Source: Eucalyptus grandis (taxonomy: Eukaryota > Streptophyta > Magnoliopsida > Myrtales > Myrtaceae). Taken from it: DNA of 64,000 nt. The notes under the pieces are model-generated. The model was not told the origin of the DNA. It searched no databases and saw only the letters and a program-made list of their open reading frames with translations. The stretch lies in contig NC_052619.1 in NCBI RefSeq assembly GCF_016545825.1, positions 13,779,501 to 13,843,500 of the forward strand, in the 5' to 3' direction. This document shows, piece by piece, positions 34,745 to 46,870 of the stretch; position 1 is the stretch's first letter; each line of letters opens with the position of its first letter. Both the position numbers and the translations under genes were made by a program.

Positions 34745-35140
34745 GCATGCTGTCCAAAATAGGTCATGAATCCATGTCTTAACTCATATTTGATGAGTCG
34801 AATTGTTATATGGATTAATAATATTCAGTAAATTGATCAAAAATGGGTTTAGAATGGTAAGTTCAAAATAATTATATGGGTGTTATATGGATTCATAGCT
34901 AATTTATACACAATTCATTTCTATGACTCTCTTTTCACTTTCTCTCGCCCACACTCAATCTTGCACTCATCCACTCTACTCTCTCTCCTTAGTATGTGCA
35001 TAAGGTTTATTTATTTATTTATTTAGATTGTGTTAGATATGGAAGTGTTTTAATAATATAAGTCAGATCAAATATGGATTGGATCAATATGAGTAACTAG
35101 ATTTATATTATACGAAACCCGATATATCCATTTGACAAGT
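34745..35140. repeat. Dispersed AT-rich repeat (relative of 28283-29420)
   Basis: Shares phrases in order with 28283-28608 and has the intact junction AATATAAGTCAGATCAAATA, which in the other copy is broken by a foldback element. Non-coding. Confidence 0.55.
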
Positions 35141-35590
35141 CTAGTGTTGATGAGAGAAAGAACTTGAAACACATATTATGGGGTCAAATCCAAATAAAAA
35201 GAAAATCCAACTTTTTATTAAAACCTTAGACAAAAAATAATAGGATCTTTCAAACGTCCCATTGAAAAGCCAGGGACAAAGTAACACCAACTTCTAAATG
35301 TCACTTGAAAAAAAGCTCAACCTTTTGTTCATGGGATAAAAATGACATCTATCATGAATCCGTATATTCCCTCCATTATATCACTACGTATTGTCCTATA
35401 TGAGTCATTGTGCTAATGTGTATAGCGAGCCTTGTCAGCCATATTGTCCTATGTGATTCATTGTGCTAACATGTATAGTGAGCCACGTCAACCAACACAA
35501 ATAATGATGTTACCTTTTATCTATTACATTTTTCTTTTCTTTTTTGCATTTTATGCCAAAATCGATATCATTTTAATGTGATCCACTAAG

Positions 35591-36168
35591 GGCCTGTTTG
35601 GCAAATTTTGTTTCTATTCTTCGGAACAAAAATTTCTATTCTTTTGTATTAGGGAACAAAAAAAAAACAGAAACACATTTGGTAAAACTTTTGTTCCAGG
35701 AAATGATTTGGAATAGAAACAAGAAGTAAAAAAAAAATTGTTTCTTGTTCCCAGGAACAATTTCGAAAAACAATTTTTCTCTCCTCTTTTTTTCTTTTTT
35801 TTTTCTCTTTCTTTTCTTCTTCTTCTTCTTCTTCCTTTTGGCCGGTCGTCAACCTTGGCCATGGTGGCGGTAGCCTAGCGAGGCTTCGGCAAGCTTGCCG
35901 AAGCTCGGCGACCGGCCACAAAGAGAAAGAAAGAAAAAAAAAAAAAAAAGAAAGAAGAAAAAAGGAAAAATATAATAAAAATATTGAAAAATTAAAAGAA
36001 ATAACAAAATTATACAAGTTTACCAAACACAATTTTAATTCGGAATGAAATTTTTTTGCGGTTACTAAGTGCATTCTTATACTCAGAAATTGTTCCCGGG
36101 AATAAAAAAAAAAAACTATTTCTGTTCAAAAATTATTTTTTGAAATAGAAACGTTACCAAACACGCCC
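35591..36168. mobile_element. PIF/Harbinger-like element, 578 bp, short GC core
   Basis: Termini GGGCCTGTTTGG and CCAAACACGCCC are near-perfect inverted repeats. The 3-bp duplication TAA flanks them (35588-35590 and 36169-36171). Subterminal GGAACAAA and TTGTTCC words and poly-A/T tracts match the larger relatives at 15871 and 49213. A short core (about 35838-35920) is bounded by TTTTGGCCGGTCG and CGACCGGCC. No coding capacity. Confidence 0.85.
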
Positions 36169-36420
36169 TAAGTAGGTCAACCCAGCAGAGCCATGTCGAA
36201 TGATGTGTGGCAATTTAGCAATGAGAACGGAAGGACTTTCTAGCAGGAGTCGTTTTTGTCCCATGAGCGAAAAGTTGGGTTCTTCTTAAGATGCATGAAA
36301 GGTTGAGTTATTTTTATTCCTAGGCAAAACCTTGATTTTTTTTTTTCAAATATTATAGATTGTGCCATTTTTATCAAAGAGGCAAAATGATTTGGCTTTA
36401 AGAATAAGTGGACCGAAGGT

Positions 36421-36600
36421 CCTAAATTTTATCAAAAAAATGTAATTAAATTCTCAAACTTTTTAAAAGTATAATCAAATCTTAAAACTTGATATAAAAA
36501 TATAATTAAGTTCTACAAATTTCAAAAAGTGTAATCAAATCCTAAAACTAGTCTTAAAAATGTAATCGAGTCTTGAAACTATCAAAAAGTACAATCAACG
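36421..36600. repeat. Tandem repeat, three units of 60 bp
   Basis: Three consecutive 60-bp units align without gaps, at 36421, 36481 and 36541, sharing AAA(T/G)TGTAAT, CAAAAAGT(A/G)TAATCAAAT and C(T/C)TAAAACT. Partially inverted versions follow to about 36720. Confidence 0.6.
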
Positions 36601-37593
36601 AAATGACTTAATTGGATCAATTTGATAAATTCCAAGATATAATTGTATTTTTTGAAAGTTGTAGAATTCAATGATATTTCTTGACAAATTTTGAAATCTA
36701 ATTGTCCCTTTGGAAAGGTCTTTTCAAAAGTTCTTTTTTTTCCAAATATTAAAGGCTTTGTCATTTATATCCGAGATGGAAAAGGTTCGGCCTTTTGTTG
36801 GCCATGTTGCTTCTTCAAAGTGCCACTTTTTCATTTCCACGCCACCCTCTACCTCGGCAGATTCCATACGGAAGAGTATCTAGACGTCCTTCCCATACAA
36901 TATACTTCCACAGGTGACTGATCTCCGGAGTGCGCACGCTTTCCTTTTGGCATCTTGCACGGGGGAATCTGCAACTACTCAGGAAAAATAAGATATTCCC
37001 CCCCAAAAGAGACAAACCCAAGGGCTTGATGAGCCTATGAAAAAAGGCTAGTAAACAAACAAAGGCCCTTGATGCAAGGGGGAGTTTCCGATGATCTCGT
37101 GAGAAGCGGTCCGGATAAAACAAGAGTAGTCTCGTCGGTTATCATCGAACTTATAAGTTCTGGTCCGTTATGGTCTTTCGTATTATAATTACTGAAGGAT
37201 TACAAGAAGTCACAGACCAATCAGGGTCCGGACCATCCTTCCCTTGCGGAACGTAGATGATATGATTGCCCGGCCGACTTTCAGCCTCTGAAAATCAAGG
37301 AGAGTTACCGGGCATCAAGGCTGAAAAATCAAAACCTATTTTACTTTTTCATCGACTCAACCACTCCATCCAAAATTAGCCTTATCCTCGAACGATCTCC
37401 GAGCGCACCCACCCACTCGTGATCCTCGTGCCATCTTTTTTTCCAACCTGAGAATCGACGTGGGAACATGGAAAGGTGTCCCGGTGCAAGTGAACAAAAA
37501 AGCAAGTGTGTAGTTTCGATTCACTTGCCATCACGCAACGGGCCATTTCGATCCCCCTCGCTATGCCCCACCACCACCTTCGTTTTCGCTCTC

Positions 37594-37596
<3 letters not shown>

Positions 37597-37633
<37 letters not shown>
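37597..37633. repeat. CT dinucleotide microsatellite
   Basis: Uninterrupted (CT)n of about 18 units. Confidence 0.9.
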
Positions 37634-37637
<4 letters not shown>

Positions 37638-37833
37638 TTTGCAGAGATCGCAATGTGCACTCATCAAGAGGGAAGCGACGTCTAAGACACCATCGAGAAC
37701 TCAGCACTAACTAAACCCAACATGAGTTTTCATGGACAAAAAAAAGTTTCATCTTTCATGGGTTACAGTCCTTTCGCCTTCCCGAGGTTGCCGAGGAAAC
37801 CGAGGGAACACCGAGGCGCTCTGCGCTCTCCGA

Positions 37834-39051
37834 TCAAGAAGGGACAACGGGAATCCTGTCATCGATGAAGTGGTTGATCCTGTTGAGGTTCGCGAAGTAA
37901 GAGAACACGGGGAGCTCCTCGAGCTCGTCGAAGAAGTCGTGGCCCTCTTTCGGCTCGGGCTCCGGTTCAGGTGGCACCGGAGCCGCCCCGACACCGCTCG
38001 GGTCCTCGCGGGAACAAGAGACTAGAGGCTCTTCGTACACTTGCAGTTGCGGAGCGAGCGTGTCGTCTTGCTCCATCACCAGGTCTTGGGAGGAACAGTT
38101 GGTCGGAGACCGGAGGTAGTGGAAGTTATCTTCTCGTGCGCGGTCGGCTTCGTCGATGCCCACGTGGGTGTGTCGATCTCGATCTTGTTTGTCCCCGAGA
38201 TCAAGATGTTGTTCTTGATCTTGATCTTCTTGATCTTGATCTTGCTCTGGCACTTCTTCTTGGGCCGAGACAGCGGGAGAGACCGCGACCGCGACCGCGG
38301 TTTCTTCAGGATCATCGTCGGCCTCGGACGGCTGAACGGTGGGGTTGAGGGAGTGAATGTCGGGGCCTGGGTGGTTGTGGGTGGACGTGTAGGTGACGAC
38401 CAGGACCGAAGCATCCGTCTTGCATCGCTCCACTTGCTTCTTGGCCGAACACCCCTTCGACGTGCTGCATCTGTAATACCCTCTGCACAAATATCCACGC
38501 CAAAGCCAAAAACAAACATCAGGAACTCGTCATGCCTTGCCATGAGAAGCCTGAGAACAATCATGGCCAGAAAAAAAATAGACTAGAAGAGAGAGAACAC
38601 AGAGCATTTGCATGGGATCTTAAGACAAAAAAAAAAGGGGGGGCGAAAGATGGTACCGTGGGTAAGGCGATCCTTTGATTGGCTTTTGCCCGTACTTTCT
38701 CCAGGACCAGAAATCAGAAGGTGGCCCTTCGTTCTTCTGCTTCACCACGTTCGCTTCAATCTTCACCCTCACAACTGTCTTATGGACCAACTTCCTGCAA
38801 CAAAAGAATCACGCCGCAATCCATTACTCCTAGTAAGATAAAAAGCCAAAAGTCTCGGTTTTTAGAGCGAATCGGAAGGCTCAAAAGGGCGAATGCCGAA
38901 GAAGCTTTCCCTGAGAAAAGATGGCAGTCTATCGTGACGCGTGATGCGTGCTCATCAAGGCTATTTACCTTCTCTTGGATGCCTGACCCTCTGGTTTAGC
39001 TCCCTCAGGATCATCCATGTCGAGCTTCGGCGCGATAGAATCAGCAGCCAT
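37834..39051 (-). CDS. WRKY transcription factor, group II (IIe-like)
   Basis: Three exons on the minus strand: 39051-38969, 38794-38657 and 38482-37834, GT-AG, in phase, 289 residues. The WRKY domain spans the exon 2/3 boundary: [18 protein letters not shown], then [11 protein letters not shown] with zinc ligands C-X5-C and, after 23 residues, HNH. The heptad WRKYGQK is intact. The intron after the PYPR arginine is the conserved position for this class. C-terminal to the domain is an Asp/Gln-rich tract ([14 protein letters not shown]) and an acidic end with [17 protein letters not shown], plausibly an activation region. WRKY factors bind W-box promoter elements in the nucleus, mainly in defence and stress responses; the individual orthologue is not assigned. 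A GA microsatellite lies about 125 bp upstream of the ATG. Confidence 0.92.
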
Positions 39052-40001
39052 GACAGATTCCACTGATGCTTCACAGAACACAAACTTTCAAGAAACCCAA
39101 GAATTGTTAAAGATTAGGATGCAGCAGGAGCCGTAAAGAAGAGGGTATGGATCAAGGTGTGCTCCAGTTGATTTTGAGAGAGAGAGAGAGAGAGAGAAAG
39201 GGAGAGGGAGAGGGGCATTGAGAGGAAGGTAGGGGAGGATAGAGAGAGAAATGACAAGGAGCAAGTTGCTTTCCCTCATCTCTTGTCTCTCACTCTCATT
39301 TATTAAAAGAGCTAATATGATCACAACCATGCATGTCACTACTCTCCCACCCCCCCACTAGCCCCTCCCCACCTTCCATTATAATATCTGCCCCGACCCA
39401 CATCGCATAGCTAAGCACATCCGCAATTAAAAAAAGCGCGCTAATTCGCTCGATTCGATGAAGCATGCTGGCCCCACTTCTTAATTAACTGATGGCGTTG
39501 AGCATATGCTCTGTTTACATCGCCCCTGCTCGGCTCGAAATGTCATCTCAATATCGCTGAAAGAGAAATCTATTTCCGCTCTCGGCGCACTGAAAAGTCA
39601 TGACTCCGCGTGTTTTCTAATTATCATGCTTAATTTTGATCCTTTCACATCTCGGCAGTATCGTCTCGTCTCGGCTAATGATCTTGCTCTGAGTGGTGAT
39701 TAATGAATTCCGACTGCCGGCGTGTCCGCGCAATCGCTCGCTGCCACCTGGACAAAAAGGACGGTCTTTAGCGGATGCGGACACACGTTGGAGCTTTGCC
39801 AAGCGCAAAGGTGTGATCACTGATTCACTGGATTTGGAGGAGGCGTGGTGGCGCGGCACGTGGGCCTTATGGTGGGCCGGGTCTATTTTTGGGGCCTGAG
39901 TTGAGAAGTGCCAACGAAGAAGATACGCACAAAGGGTAAAATCGCAGGTGATTTTTTTAGTGGCGTCTCCTTTTTGGCAATTCGCCTTTCTTTCTTTCTT
40001 T

Positions 40002-40033
<32 letters not shown>

Positions 40034-40930
40034 GGTGGGGGGAATCAAGAGGCACCCTCCATTGAATTTGCCTCACTTTTCTGCACTTGTGTATGGAATC
40101 CAAATTCATGAGATTCATCATCATGAGAGAGGATGGCACCACATTGCCATACTTCGGTGCCCTTCAATGGTGGGTTTCTTCATGGTCTGCATCGAATCCG
40201 AATTTAGGGTGTGCTTGTTGTGTGCTTGTTTGATTGAATTTTTCTTTTTCTTTTTTTTTTTGGTGAATTTGTTTTCTGGGCTTTTGCATGTTCAGCTTGC
40301 TAAAGATGATCGGTCAACGAAAAACTATTTATGATCAAAGAAAATATGCATACTAAGGATTAGAAAAACGAATTTCCTGAATTGAAAAGAAAAATATTTT
40401 CCTAAAAAATATTTTCTTTTTTATCATGAAGTCTTATTCTAAACAAACGCATTATTAGTCCTCGTTGTTTTGGGGAAAGTTTGACATTATTTAAAAGCGA
40501 GTTTTTCAGAAAAATAACATGATTCTCCAGTGTTTGGTCAATGTATGAAATGAATTGGAATTATTTTCTAGCATTTGAAAAAGAGGACCAGATTTTATTT
40601 TCCTCAATAGATATGTATTATTTGGATGCCGATGATTTGGGTATGGGCACCTAGTAAACCAGCCACGAGTACTGGGGTGCCAGGCACGCTGCCAAGGATT
40701 CGGAACAGGCGTTTAAGTTTTTCTACCTAGAAAAATTTTCTATGAAATAGAGGGAGCATTAATTTGTATTGTTAGTAGTACATAAAGTAAATAAACCTCG
40801 TATTTTTTTAGAATCGGATTTCCTATTTTATTCCCTAATATTTTAGAGAAAAGTTCGTGCACAAAAAATATAAATTTCAAATCTTTTCAAAAGGAAAATC
40901 AAGGAAACTTATATAATTACTACCATTGAC
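39052..40930. other. WRKY promoter side and spacer
   Basis: Contains a GA microsatellite (about 39176-39197) that is likely in the WRKY leader or core promoter. A run of 30 T (40003-40032) could be the tail of a minus-strand retroposon, but no target duplication was found. No supported gene. Confidence 0.45.
39176..39197. repeat. GA microsatellite upstream of WRKY gene
   Basis: About eleven GA units followed by GA-rich sequence, roughly 125-150 bp 5' of the WRKY start codon. Confidence 0.8.
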
Positions 40931-40939
40931 TTTTTCTTA

Positions 40940-42029
40940 GAGAAAATTCTAAATAAGGGCTTGAAGTGTCCTCATTTTCTCAAATAAGAGTCTAAAGTGA
41001 ACGTTATTTTAAATAAAGACTTGAAGCGCCTTTATTTTCTCAAATAAATGCCTGAGGTGCCTTTATTTTCTCAAATAAATGCGAGTGCCATTATTCTCTC
41101 AAATAAATATTTGAAGTGAACTCTGTTTTCAAATAATGGCATAAAGTGGCTATATCAGTCTCAAAAAAGGGCCTAAACTCACTATTTAGTGAATGACAAT
41201 TTTGTCCTTTAAAAATTTTTTTTCTTCCAAAAAAATAAAAATATAAAAATTAAAAAAAAGATGAACATGCATGAGAGGGAGGCTCCCTCTCGCTTGTGGC
41301 CGCCGCCCATCACTAGTGGAGGGGCGGTGATGGCTAATGGGGTCGTCGGCACTGGGTGAGGGCTGGTGACCCTCGATGAAGAGGTGAGGGCCAAGTGGGC
41401 CCTCACCAAATATGGGAGAGGGCGACGATCCTCTCCAGATTTGGGCAAGGGTTGTTGACCCTCATGTAGACTTGGCAGCCCTCACCCAGCGCCCCTTGAC
41501 CTAGGCAACAAGGTTTGGGTGCATTGGGTGAGGGCCACCAAGCTTGTGTGAGGGTCGTTGGCTAGGGTGAAGGCAAGTGACCCTCGCCTAGATCTAGGAG
41601 AGGGTTGCCGCCCTCTCCTATCTTTGGCAAGGACTTGCTAGCTTTCGCCTTTGGTTGGCAAGAGTCATCAGCCATTGTCCAGGCGTTGATGACCCCACTA
41701 GTCATCGTTGTGGCTCCACTGGTGATGGGGTGATGGTTACATGTGGGAGGGAGCTCTTTCGCCTTTATTTTTGTTTATTTTTGTTTTTTTAATCTAATTT
41801 AATTTTAATTTTAATTTTATTTAGATGAAAATATATCCTTGATTGGTAAGAATTTTTTGCCGATCGACGAGCTAGTAAGACGAGGGGCTTATTTAAAACA
41901 TTCATAATCACTTTAGGCCTTTCTTGGAGACTAATATAGTTGTTTTAGGCTCTTATCTAAAATAAGGTCTACTTCAAATCATTATTTGAAAAAACAAGAG
42001 TATTTTGGACCTTTACTTGGAATTTTCCC
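40940..42029. mobile_element. Mutator-like foldback element, 1090 bp, GC-rich core
   Basis: A perfect 9-bp duplication TTTTTCTTA flanks it (40931-40939 and 42030-42038). The ends GAGAAAATTCTAAATAAGG and the complement of CTTTACTTGGAATTTTCCC are inverted repeats. The left arm contains a short tandem array of about 30 bp units (CTCAAATAAATGCCTGAGG type, 40976-41115), mirrored less regularly in the right arm. The core (about 41270-41740) has GGTGAGGGC and GTGACCCTCGCC words. No transposase ORF. It is the largest and cleanest Mutator-type copy in the window. Confidence 0.88.
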
Positions 42030-42038
42030 TTTTTCTTA

Positions 42039-43329
42039 TGAACATTGTTGATTTTATTAATTTGATCTCTCTTTTCATCTTCTCATTCCCGTTAAAAACT
42101 ATTAACGAGGAAAATCTGTTGTATAGATTGATAACTAAACAAAGAATTCAATTTTGAAGTTAGCAAAATTTTAATGTGTACAGAGGTTTAGTATATATAG
42201 ATGTATAGACCTCGACTCACCTGAATAGGTGAAGGGATGATTCTACTGTTCCATTTCTAGAAAAAAAAAATTCCACATTCATAGATCTCTGAAAGAGTTT
42301 ACACATATCAAAAAATGTTTGTGAGAATCATTACCAACCTCCCGACTTTTGATTAATGGTAAACTACTAATAATTTTATGAAATTAACAACTTTTTTTAA
42401 CAATTTACAGATTACCGAATTTTATTTGTTTTTACCAACACTTGAAATTTACAAATTCATATTTGGGTTTATCAATTTTTATTTAAGTGATTTACCAACT
42501 TTTTCCGATTAAATTACCAAGTAATATTGAATTACCAACTCTTATTTAAATTATTTACTTACATATGTAATTTAACTTATAGACTAATTTAGCCGTTTAC
42601 CAACTTTTATTTTTCTACATATGCCTTAAATTTATCAGCTCCTAAATTTACCAATCTTTATTTGTGTGACTAATCAATTTTTCCCCAATAGTTTTTCAAC
42701 GAGTTTGAACTTATCAACCTGTTATTTGATTTCTTACCAACTATTTATTTGAATTTTTTCTTTTAATTTAATCAATTTGCTATTGAGTTACCAACTTTTG
42801 TTTACAGTGCTTACCGACTCATTAATTTACCAACTATTTTCATAAATTGCCAACATCAATAAGAGCAATTGGCAACTTTTCTCCGATTAAATTATCAACC
42901 AATTTTGTATTATCAAATCGTATTTGAGTTAGTTATCAATATTTAATTGGTTCTATTGAATTGTCAACTTCTCTTATCTCTTTCAAAAAATCTTCTCCTG
43001 TTTTTTATAAATTTTTAATTATATTTCTTATCAATGTCTTAAATATGTCGTACTATTTGGTGAAACCATCAACTTTTATACTTTAACAAGGGAAAATCGA
43101 CCACGTGCTCATTGGCATTCCTTTCTCCGGTTAGGTTTTTTTATTTATTTACTTTTTGGTTTAGTTACATAGTTCCATAAACTTGCTAGGAGAATCAGAT
43201 CAATCGTGTATCGCATGCGTCCTTTCATTCTTCTTTGTTTTTAACCCTGCCAAATTAAATACCATATATTCAAGTCAGTGAGGTCACATTCACAAGAACT
43301 TCCACAATGCATAAAGAAATTAGCTTTTT
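42039..43329. repeat. AT-rich region of repeated TTACCAACTTTTATTT phrases
   Basis: From about 42340 to 43090 the phrase TTACCAAC(T)TTTATTTG and variants recur many times at irregular spacing. The same phrases appear 3' of both GRAS copies (about 55990-56280 and 61100-61560), so this is a dispersed degenerate repeat. No gene. Confidence 0.5.
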
Positions 43330-43345
43330 GACATAGAGATAAAGC

Positions 43346-44134
43346 CTCGGCACATTTTTCAATCAAGGTTCTGTAATAGTGTAAAACCCTAATTTTTCTG
43401 TCGGCAGCTCTCTCTCTGTTCCCAAAAATCCTCCCTAGGAGAAACTTCACCTGCCCGAACCCGAGAGCCGGCTTTGCTCTGCTTTTCTTTTTCTAGACTT
43501 TGATTTTTTTTGTTTTTTTCCTGTCCCGATCTAATCTAGGATTCTTTTCTCGCCTCAGTTGGCATCTTCTATCGCTCGTTGTTGTCACTTGTCTTCACTC
43601 TTTGTGATGATAAATTTATCGGCAGCTGAAAATTTTGTAAGAATTTCGTCACCAGTCCAGTCAACAGAATACCCTAAACATGATTCTATAACCCTCTCCG
43701 AAATTAGATAGAAGCTTTCCTCTCCTGATTAAGGGTCTTCTAAATCTATGAGCTTTTATTTCCCAATTTAAATATAGATTGAGAGTTCCTTAGAGTTGTT
43801 TGATTTGTAGTAGTTGAACATGTTATTGTTGTTGTCTATATAACGATTGTGTTGAGGACATCAAATCTAGTGACGTAGTTTCTAGAGGGGAAGATCTCAA
43901 TGTGTGCCCATTACTAACGCTCCTAGTTATTTTTTGATGTTGTAACAAATTTGATTTTTTGGGATGAGAGCATGTCGTAGCTGCATACTCTACTATGCTT
44001 TTTTCTTTTGGGTTTTGATTTGTTTTTGCAGCTCTTTGAGATTCACTTTGATTGGAAACTTTTTATATTCCTCTCATGTTTGATTATAATAAATGAATGA
44101 AATTTTCTATTGACCAAAAAACGAAAAAGAAAAA
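43346..44134 (+). mobile_element. LINE-like retroposon, 789 bp, UTR-like sequence only
   Basis: A perfect 16-bp duplication GACATAGAGATAAAGC flanks it (43330-43345 and 44135-44150). The 3' end is ATTGACC followed by an A-rich tail with two interruptions. The first part (GTAAAACCCTAATTTTTCTG, CAGCTCTCTCTCTG) resembles plant L1 5' leader sequence and the last part a LINE 3' UTR, but no endonuclease or reverse transcriptase ORF lies between. It is either an internally deleted LINE or a non-autonomous retroposon that borrows LINE ends. Confidence 0.65.
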
Positions 44135-44190
44135 GACATAGAGATAAAGCTTATCCTTTGACACCTAACTAGTGGTTGAGTTTAGTACAT

Positions 44191-44430
44191 AAGGGTACGT
44201 TTATTTTACAAAAAATAAATGATTTGAAAAATATTTTTTTAAGATTTCACTTATATCATTTACAAAATGAATGAAAAAAATATCTTCACAATTTATGGAG
44301 ATATTTAGATATAATTTGTTGTTGATAAATGGAAGAAATTTATTGACTAATTATTTTAAACGATACAAGTAATTAATTTTAAAAAAATATTTTACAAATA
44401 ATTTATTTCGTGCAAAACAAATGGAACCTT
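44191..44430. mobile_element. hAT-like MITE, 240 bp
   Basis: Ends AAGGGTACGTTTATTTTAC and the complement of GCAAAACAAATGGAACCTT form an inverted repeat of about 18 bp. Interior is AT-rich (GAAAATATTTT, ATTTAC). No clear target duplication, so superfamily assignment is tentative. Confidence 0.5.
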
Positions 44431-44484
44431 TCATTTTAAATTCGTGGAGTTCAAGCACTTACCAAGTGGAAGAAAAGATGAATT

Positions 44485-44640
44485 TTCCCTCATCCCCCAG
44501 GCTGCTACGTAAGCGGGAGGACCACACTTAAGTCCCCAAGTAACTTCGCCAAAGCCTTTGCTTCGCAAATGTTTCGAACTCCTCACCTCTCTCGCAAAGG
44601 TTCACTGAAGCTTATTCAGCGGAGTCACCACGATCGGTGG
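44485..44640 (-). mobile_element. tRNA-derived SINE, truncated, minus strand
   Basis: On the minus strand it begins GTGGTGACTCCGCTGAATAA and carries a B box GAGGAGTTCGAAAC, then a body with TTAAGTGTGGTCCTCC. It aligns with the SINE at 25407-25627 across head and body. The A box is decayed and the poly(A) tail absent, so it is an older, 3'-truncated member. Confidence 0.6.
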
Positions 44641-44668
44641 TATGAAATAAAGCTTTTGTGTACATAAT

Positions 44669-44749
44669 AAATAGATGAAACCTTTACCAAAAAAAAAAAA
44701 ATAGATGAAACCTTTTGCTAAAAAAAAATAAAAAATAGATGGAACCTTA
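44669..44749 (+). mobile_element. Two stacked micro-retroposons
   Basis: AAATAGATGAAACCTTT occurs at 44669-44685 and 44699-44715, and AAATAGATGGAACCTTA at 44733-44749. The spacers are ACC plus ten A (44686-44698) and TGCT plus an A-rich run (44716-44732). This is what two successive tail-only insertions at one site would leave; slippage of an A-rich direct repeat is an alternative. Confidence 0.5.
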
Positions 44750-46590
44750 GGGACTCCGCACAACTTTTGCTTATATTCTACTTCTTGTTTAAACAGAAAA
44801 TGACACTAGCGCATGCAGATTTCATTTTACTTGGATTTTATTTTCCTCCTTAACTTTAGTCGGGTCGGCCACATAATTCTGAACTTTTCTTGGCATTTCG
44901 GGTTTGCTAAATATGACGTAAACCCCTGAGCATGGAGCCTGAACAAGGAACAATATCAGGGCAAGTTGTTTTTTCTTTTTTTTAATCGAAAGGGTAAGTT
45001 GCTTTTAATATTTAATACGTTTCTAAATTTTTCATCGCATGCCTAATCAATGTAAACTTTCCTGGACACCGATCATTCTGCAAATACGCCGTGTGAACTA
45101 TATTTTATATTTTTAACTCGTACTATCTTTATTTAAATCAATTTCGTGTGGATGAGATTTTGGATGAGATTTTCACAAGACGTCATACAATGTACTGCAT
45201 AAAAATATATTGTGTACGAATAGATATTTCTTAATTGGGGGGGCCGGCGAAGTTTATTATCATCCAGAAGGTGTCCACATCACGTTGGTTTTGTCTAAGT
45301 CCATGCATGTCTTCAGGATTATCTTCTTCCTCCGTTCGATTGAAATGTCAATGGGCGTGACTTGTTCTTTGCATGGAGGTCACATTTGGGAGTGGCGTAG
45401 GACCTACGTACGTTTGAACAAGTCCAAGGTTGGATATTTTTACGAGGAGGGCTCGAGATGAGTATGAACATGCTGGGCGAAAGCGATAGCTCGGAAAGTA
45501 CTTTTTTTTTTTCCCGATATGTATTAGCCTTGTAATACATCTCTCTTTGAATCGAAATTATCGATGGTGATTATAATTTATCAGTTCGGGAATTTCATTA
45601 CTATTTTTTGTCAGATTTATTTTTTTTTTTTACCGTTCACTGGTAGATACTTCGCATGCACCTTACGGGGCATGTCTATATGCATATTTTTTTAAACCAT
45701 TAGATCTATCTCTACATTTTTTTTTTGGGTCGATTAGGGAAAATTAAAAAAAAATCATTGACGAGAGATTCCAAGATTAGTCATTTGTCACGTCCTGATA
45801 TAATTCTATCATATATTTTTCGTATTTTATTTTATTTAAACTTAAATATTTTTTGCTCATTCAATTTACTTTTTGTTTAAACAGAAATTGACACTAGCGC
45901 ATGCGGATTTCACCTTACTTGATTGACATTTATTATATCTATTTGTACAAGTGAACAAAAAGAGAAAATGACAGAAATGAATTTTAGTTTAATGTAGTTC
46001 ATAAACTTTTAATTCGTTGAATTTGGACTCTGAATCGTAGTCTAATGGGCACTATGGTCTTTGAACTTTATATTTGCTCAATGTGGACCTTGGAATTTTG
46101 TTACATGTTCAACTCCGTTCCTATATTATATGGAAATGTTTAATATTATCCATAAACTAACATTAATGGAATAGCAACATTGAATATTTACATTCAGCTT
46201 GTGGGATTAAGTTGAACACGTATCAATAGTTTAGGATTGTATTGAATAAATTAAAAGTTCATGGATCATGTTATGCATTGAATCAAAGTTGGAGAACCAT
46301 TTATATCATTATCTCAAACTAAAAAAATAAAAATAAACAAAAGAGAAAGAGGTTCTTGTCGCATTGTAAGTTTTGCGGCCCATGGATAGTCTGAAGCCCA
46401 CATACAGATGTCCGGTCCGAAACGGCAAGCCGTTGACCTTTTCTTGGGCAATAATAAATCATTGACCTTTAGAAATGGAAGTTTCTTTCTTTCACCTCGC
46501 TTATTCCTTTTCTTCCCATTTCTTTCCATCTGATATTTCAATTTGAAAAGCTTATTGTTACGACTGCTTAGGTAAAGTTCTATAGGACAA
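44750..46590. other. AT-rich intergenic region
   Basis: Holds a possible minus-oriented stub (GGGCAAGTTG at 44959-44968 and GGGTAAGTTG at 44992-45001 around a T-rich insert). It also holds the foldback repeat 45970-46320 related to 29480-29835. No supported gene. Confidence 0.4.
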
Positions 46591-46679
46591 CAAAAGCAGG
46601 CAATATTGAATGGGCGGAGCGCTATTAGAATTCTATATAATCAAACATCAACATCCACATAAAAAGACTACATCAGATA

Positions 46680-46860
46680 TGAGAATAGTTCTTGCATTTA
46701 TAGGAATGCAATTAAAGACAAGACTAGAAATGTATTCATTCAAAACAAAACAGGTGGTGAGGCCAATTGAGGATGAGATGAGATGAGGTCACTTTAAATG
46801 GTTTGAGCATGTTAAACAAAGACTTTCAAATGCTATAACAAGGAGAAGCGAGCAACTTTC
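46680..46860 (+). pseudogene. Fossil LINE reverse transcriptase C-terminal fragment
   Basis: Translated in two frames with stops, it reads LKDKTRNVFIQNK, then, after a frame change, PIEDEMR and GHFKWFEHVKQR. This matches the plant LINE signature DKIRNECIRE...PIEDKMRENRLRWFGHVQRR that ends reverse-transcriptase polyproteins. It is a short decayed remnant with at least one frameshift and in-frame stops; no functional product. Confidence 0.6.
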
Positions 46861-46870
46861 GAAACAAGGG

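Larger units (their letters stand above)
36172..37740. other. Spacer downstream of WRKY gene
   Basis: AT-rich, containing a 60-bp tandem repeat (36421-36600) and a CT microsatellite (about 37597-37633). No supported gene. Confidence 0.4.

Noticed and set aside
40003..40032. Run of 30 T as a minus-strand retroposon tail
   Set aside because: No flanking target duplication or element body could be defined; may be a simple homopolymer.
43241..43450. 69-residue minus-strand ORF
   Set aside because: It straddles the left border of the retroposon at 43346, so it cannot be an ancestral gene; no domain.
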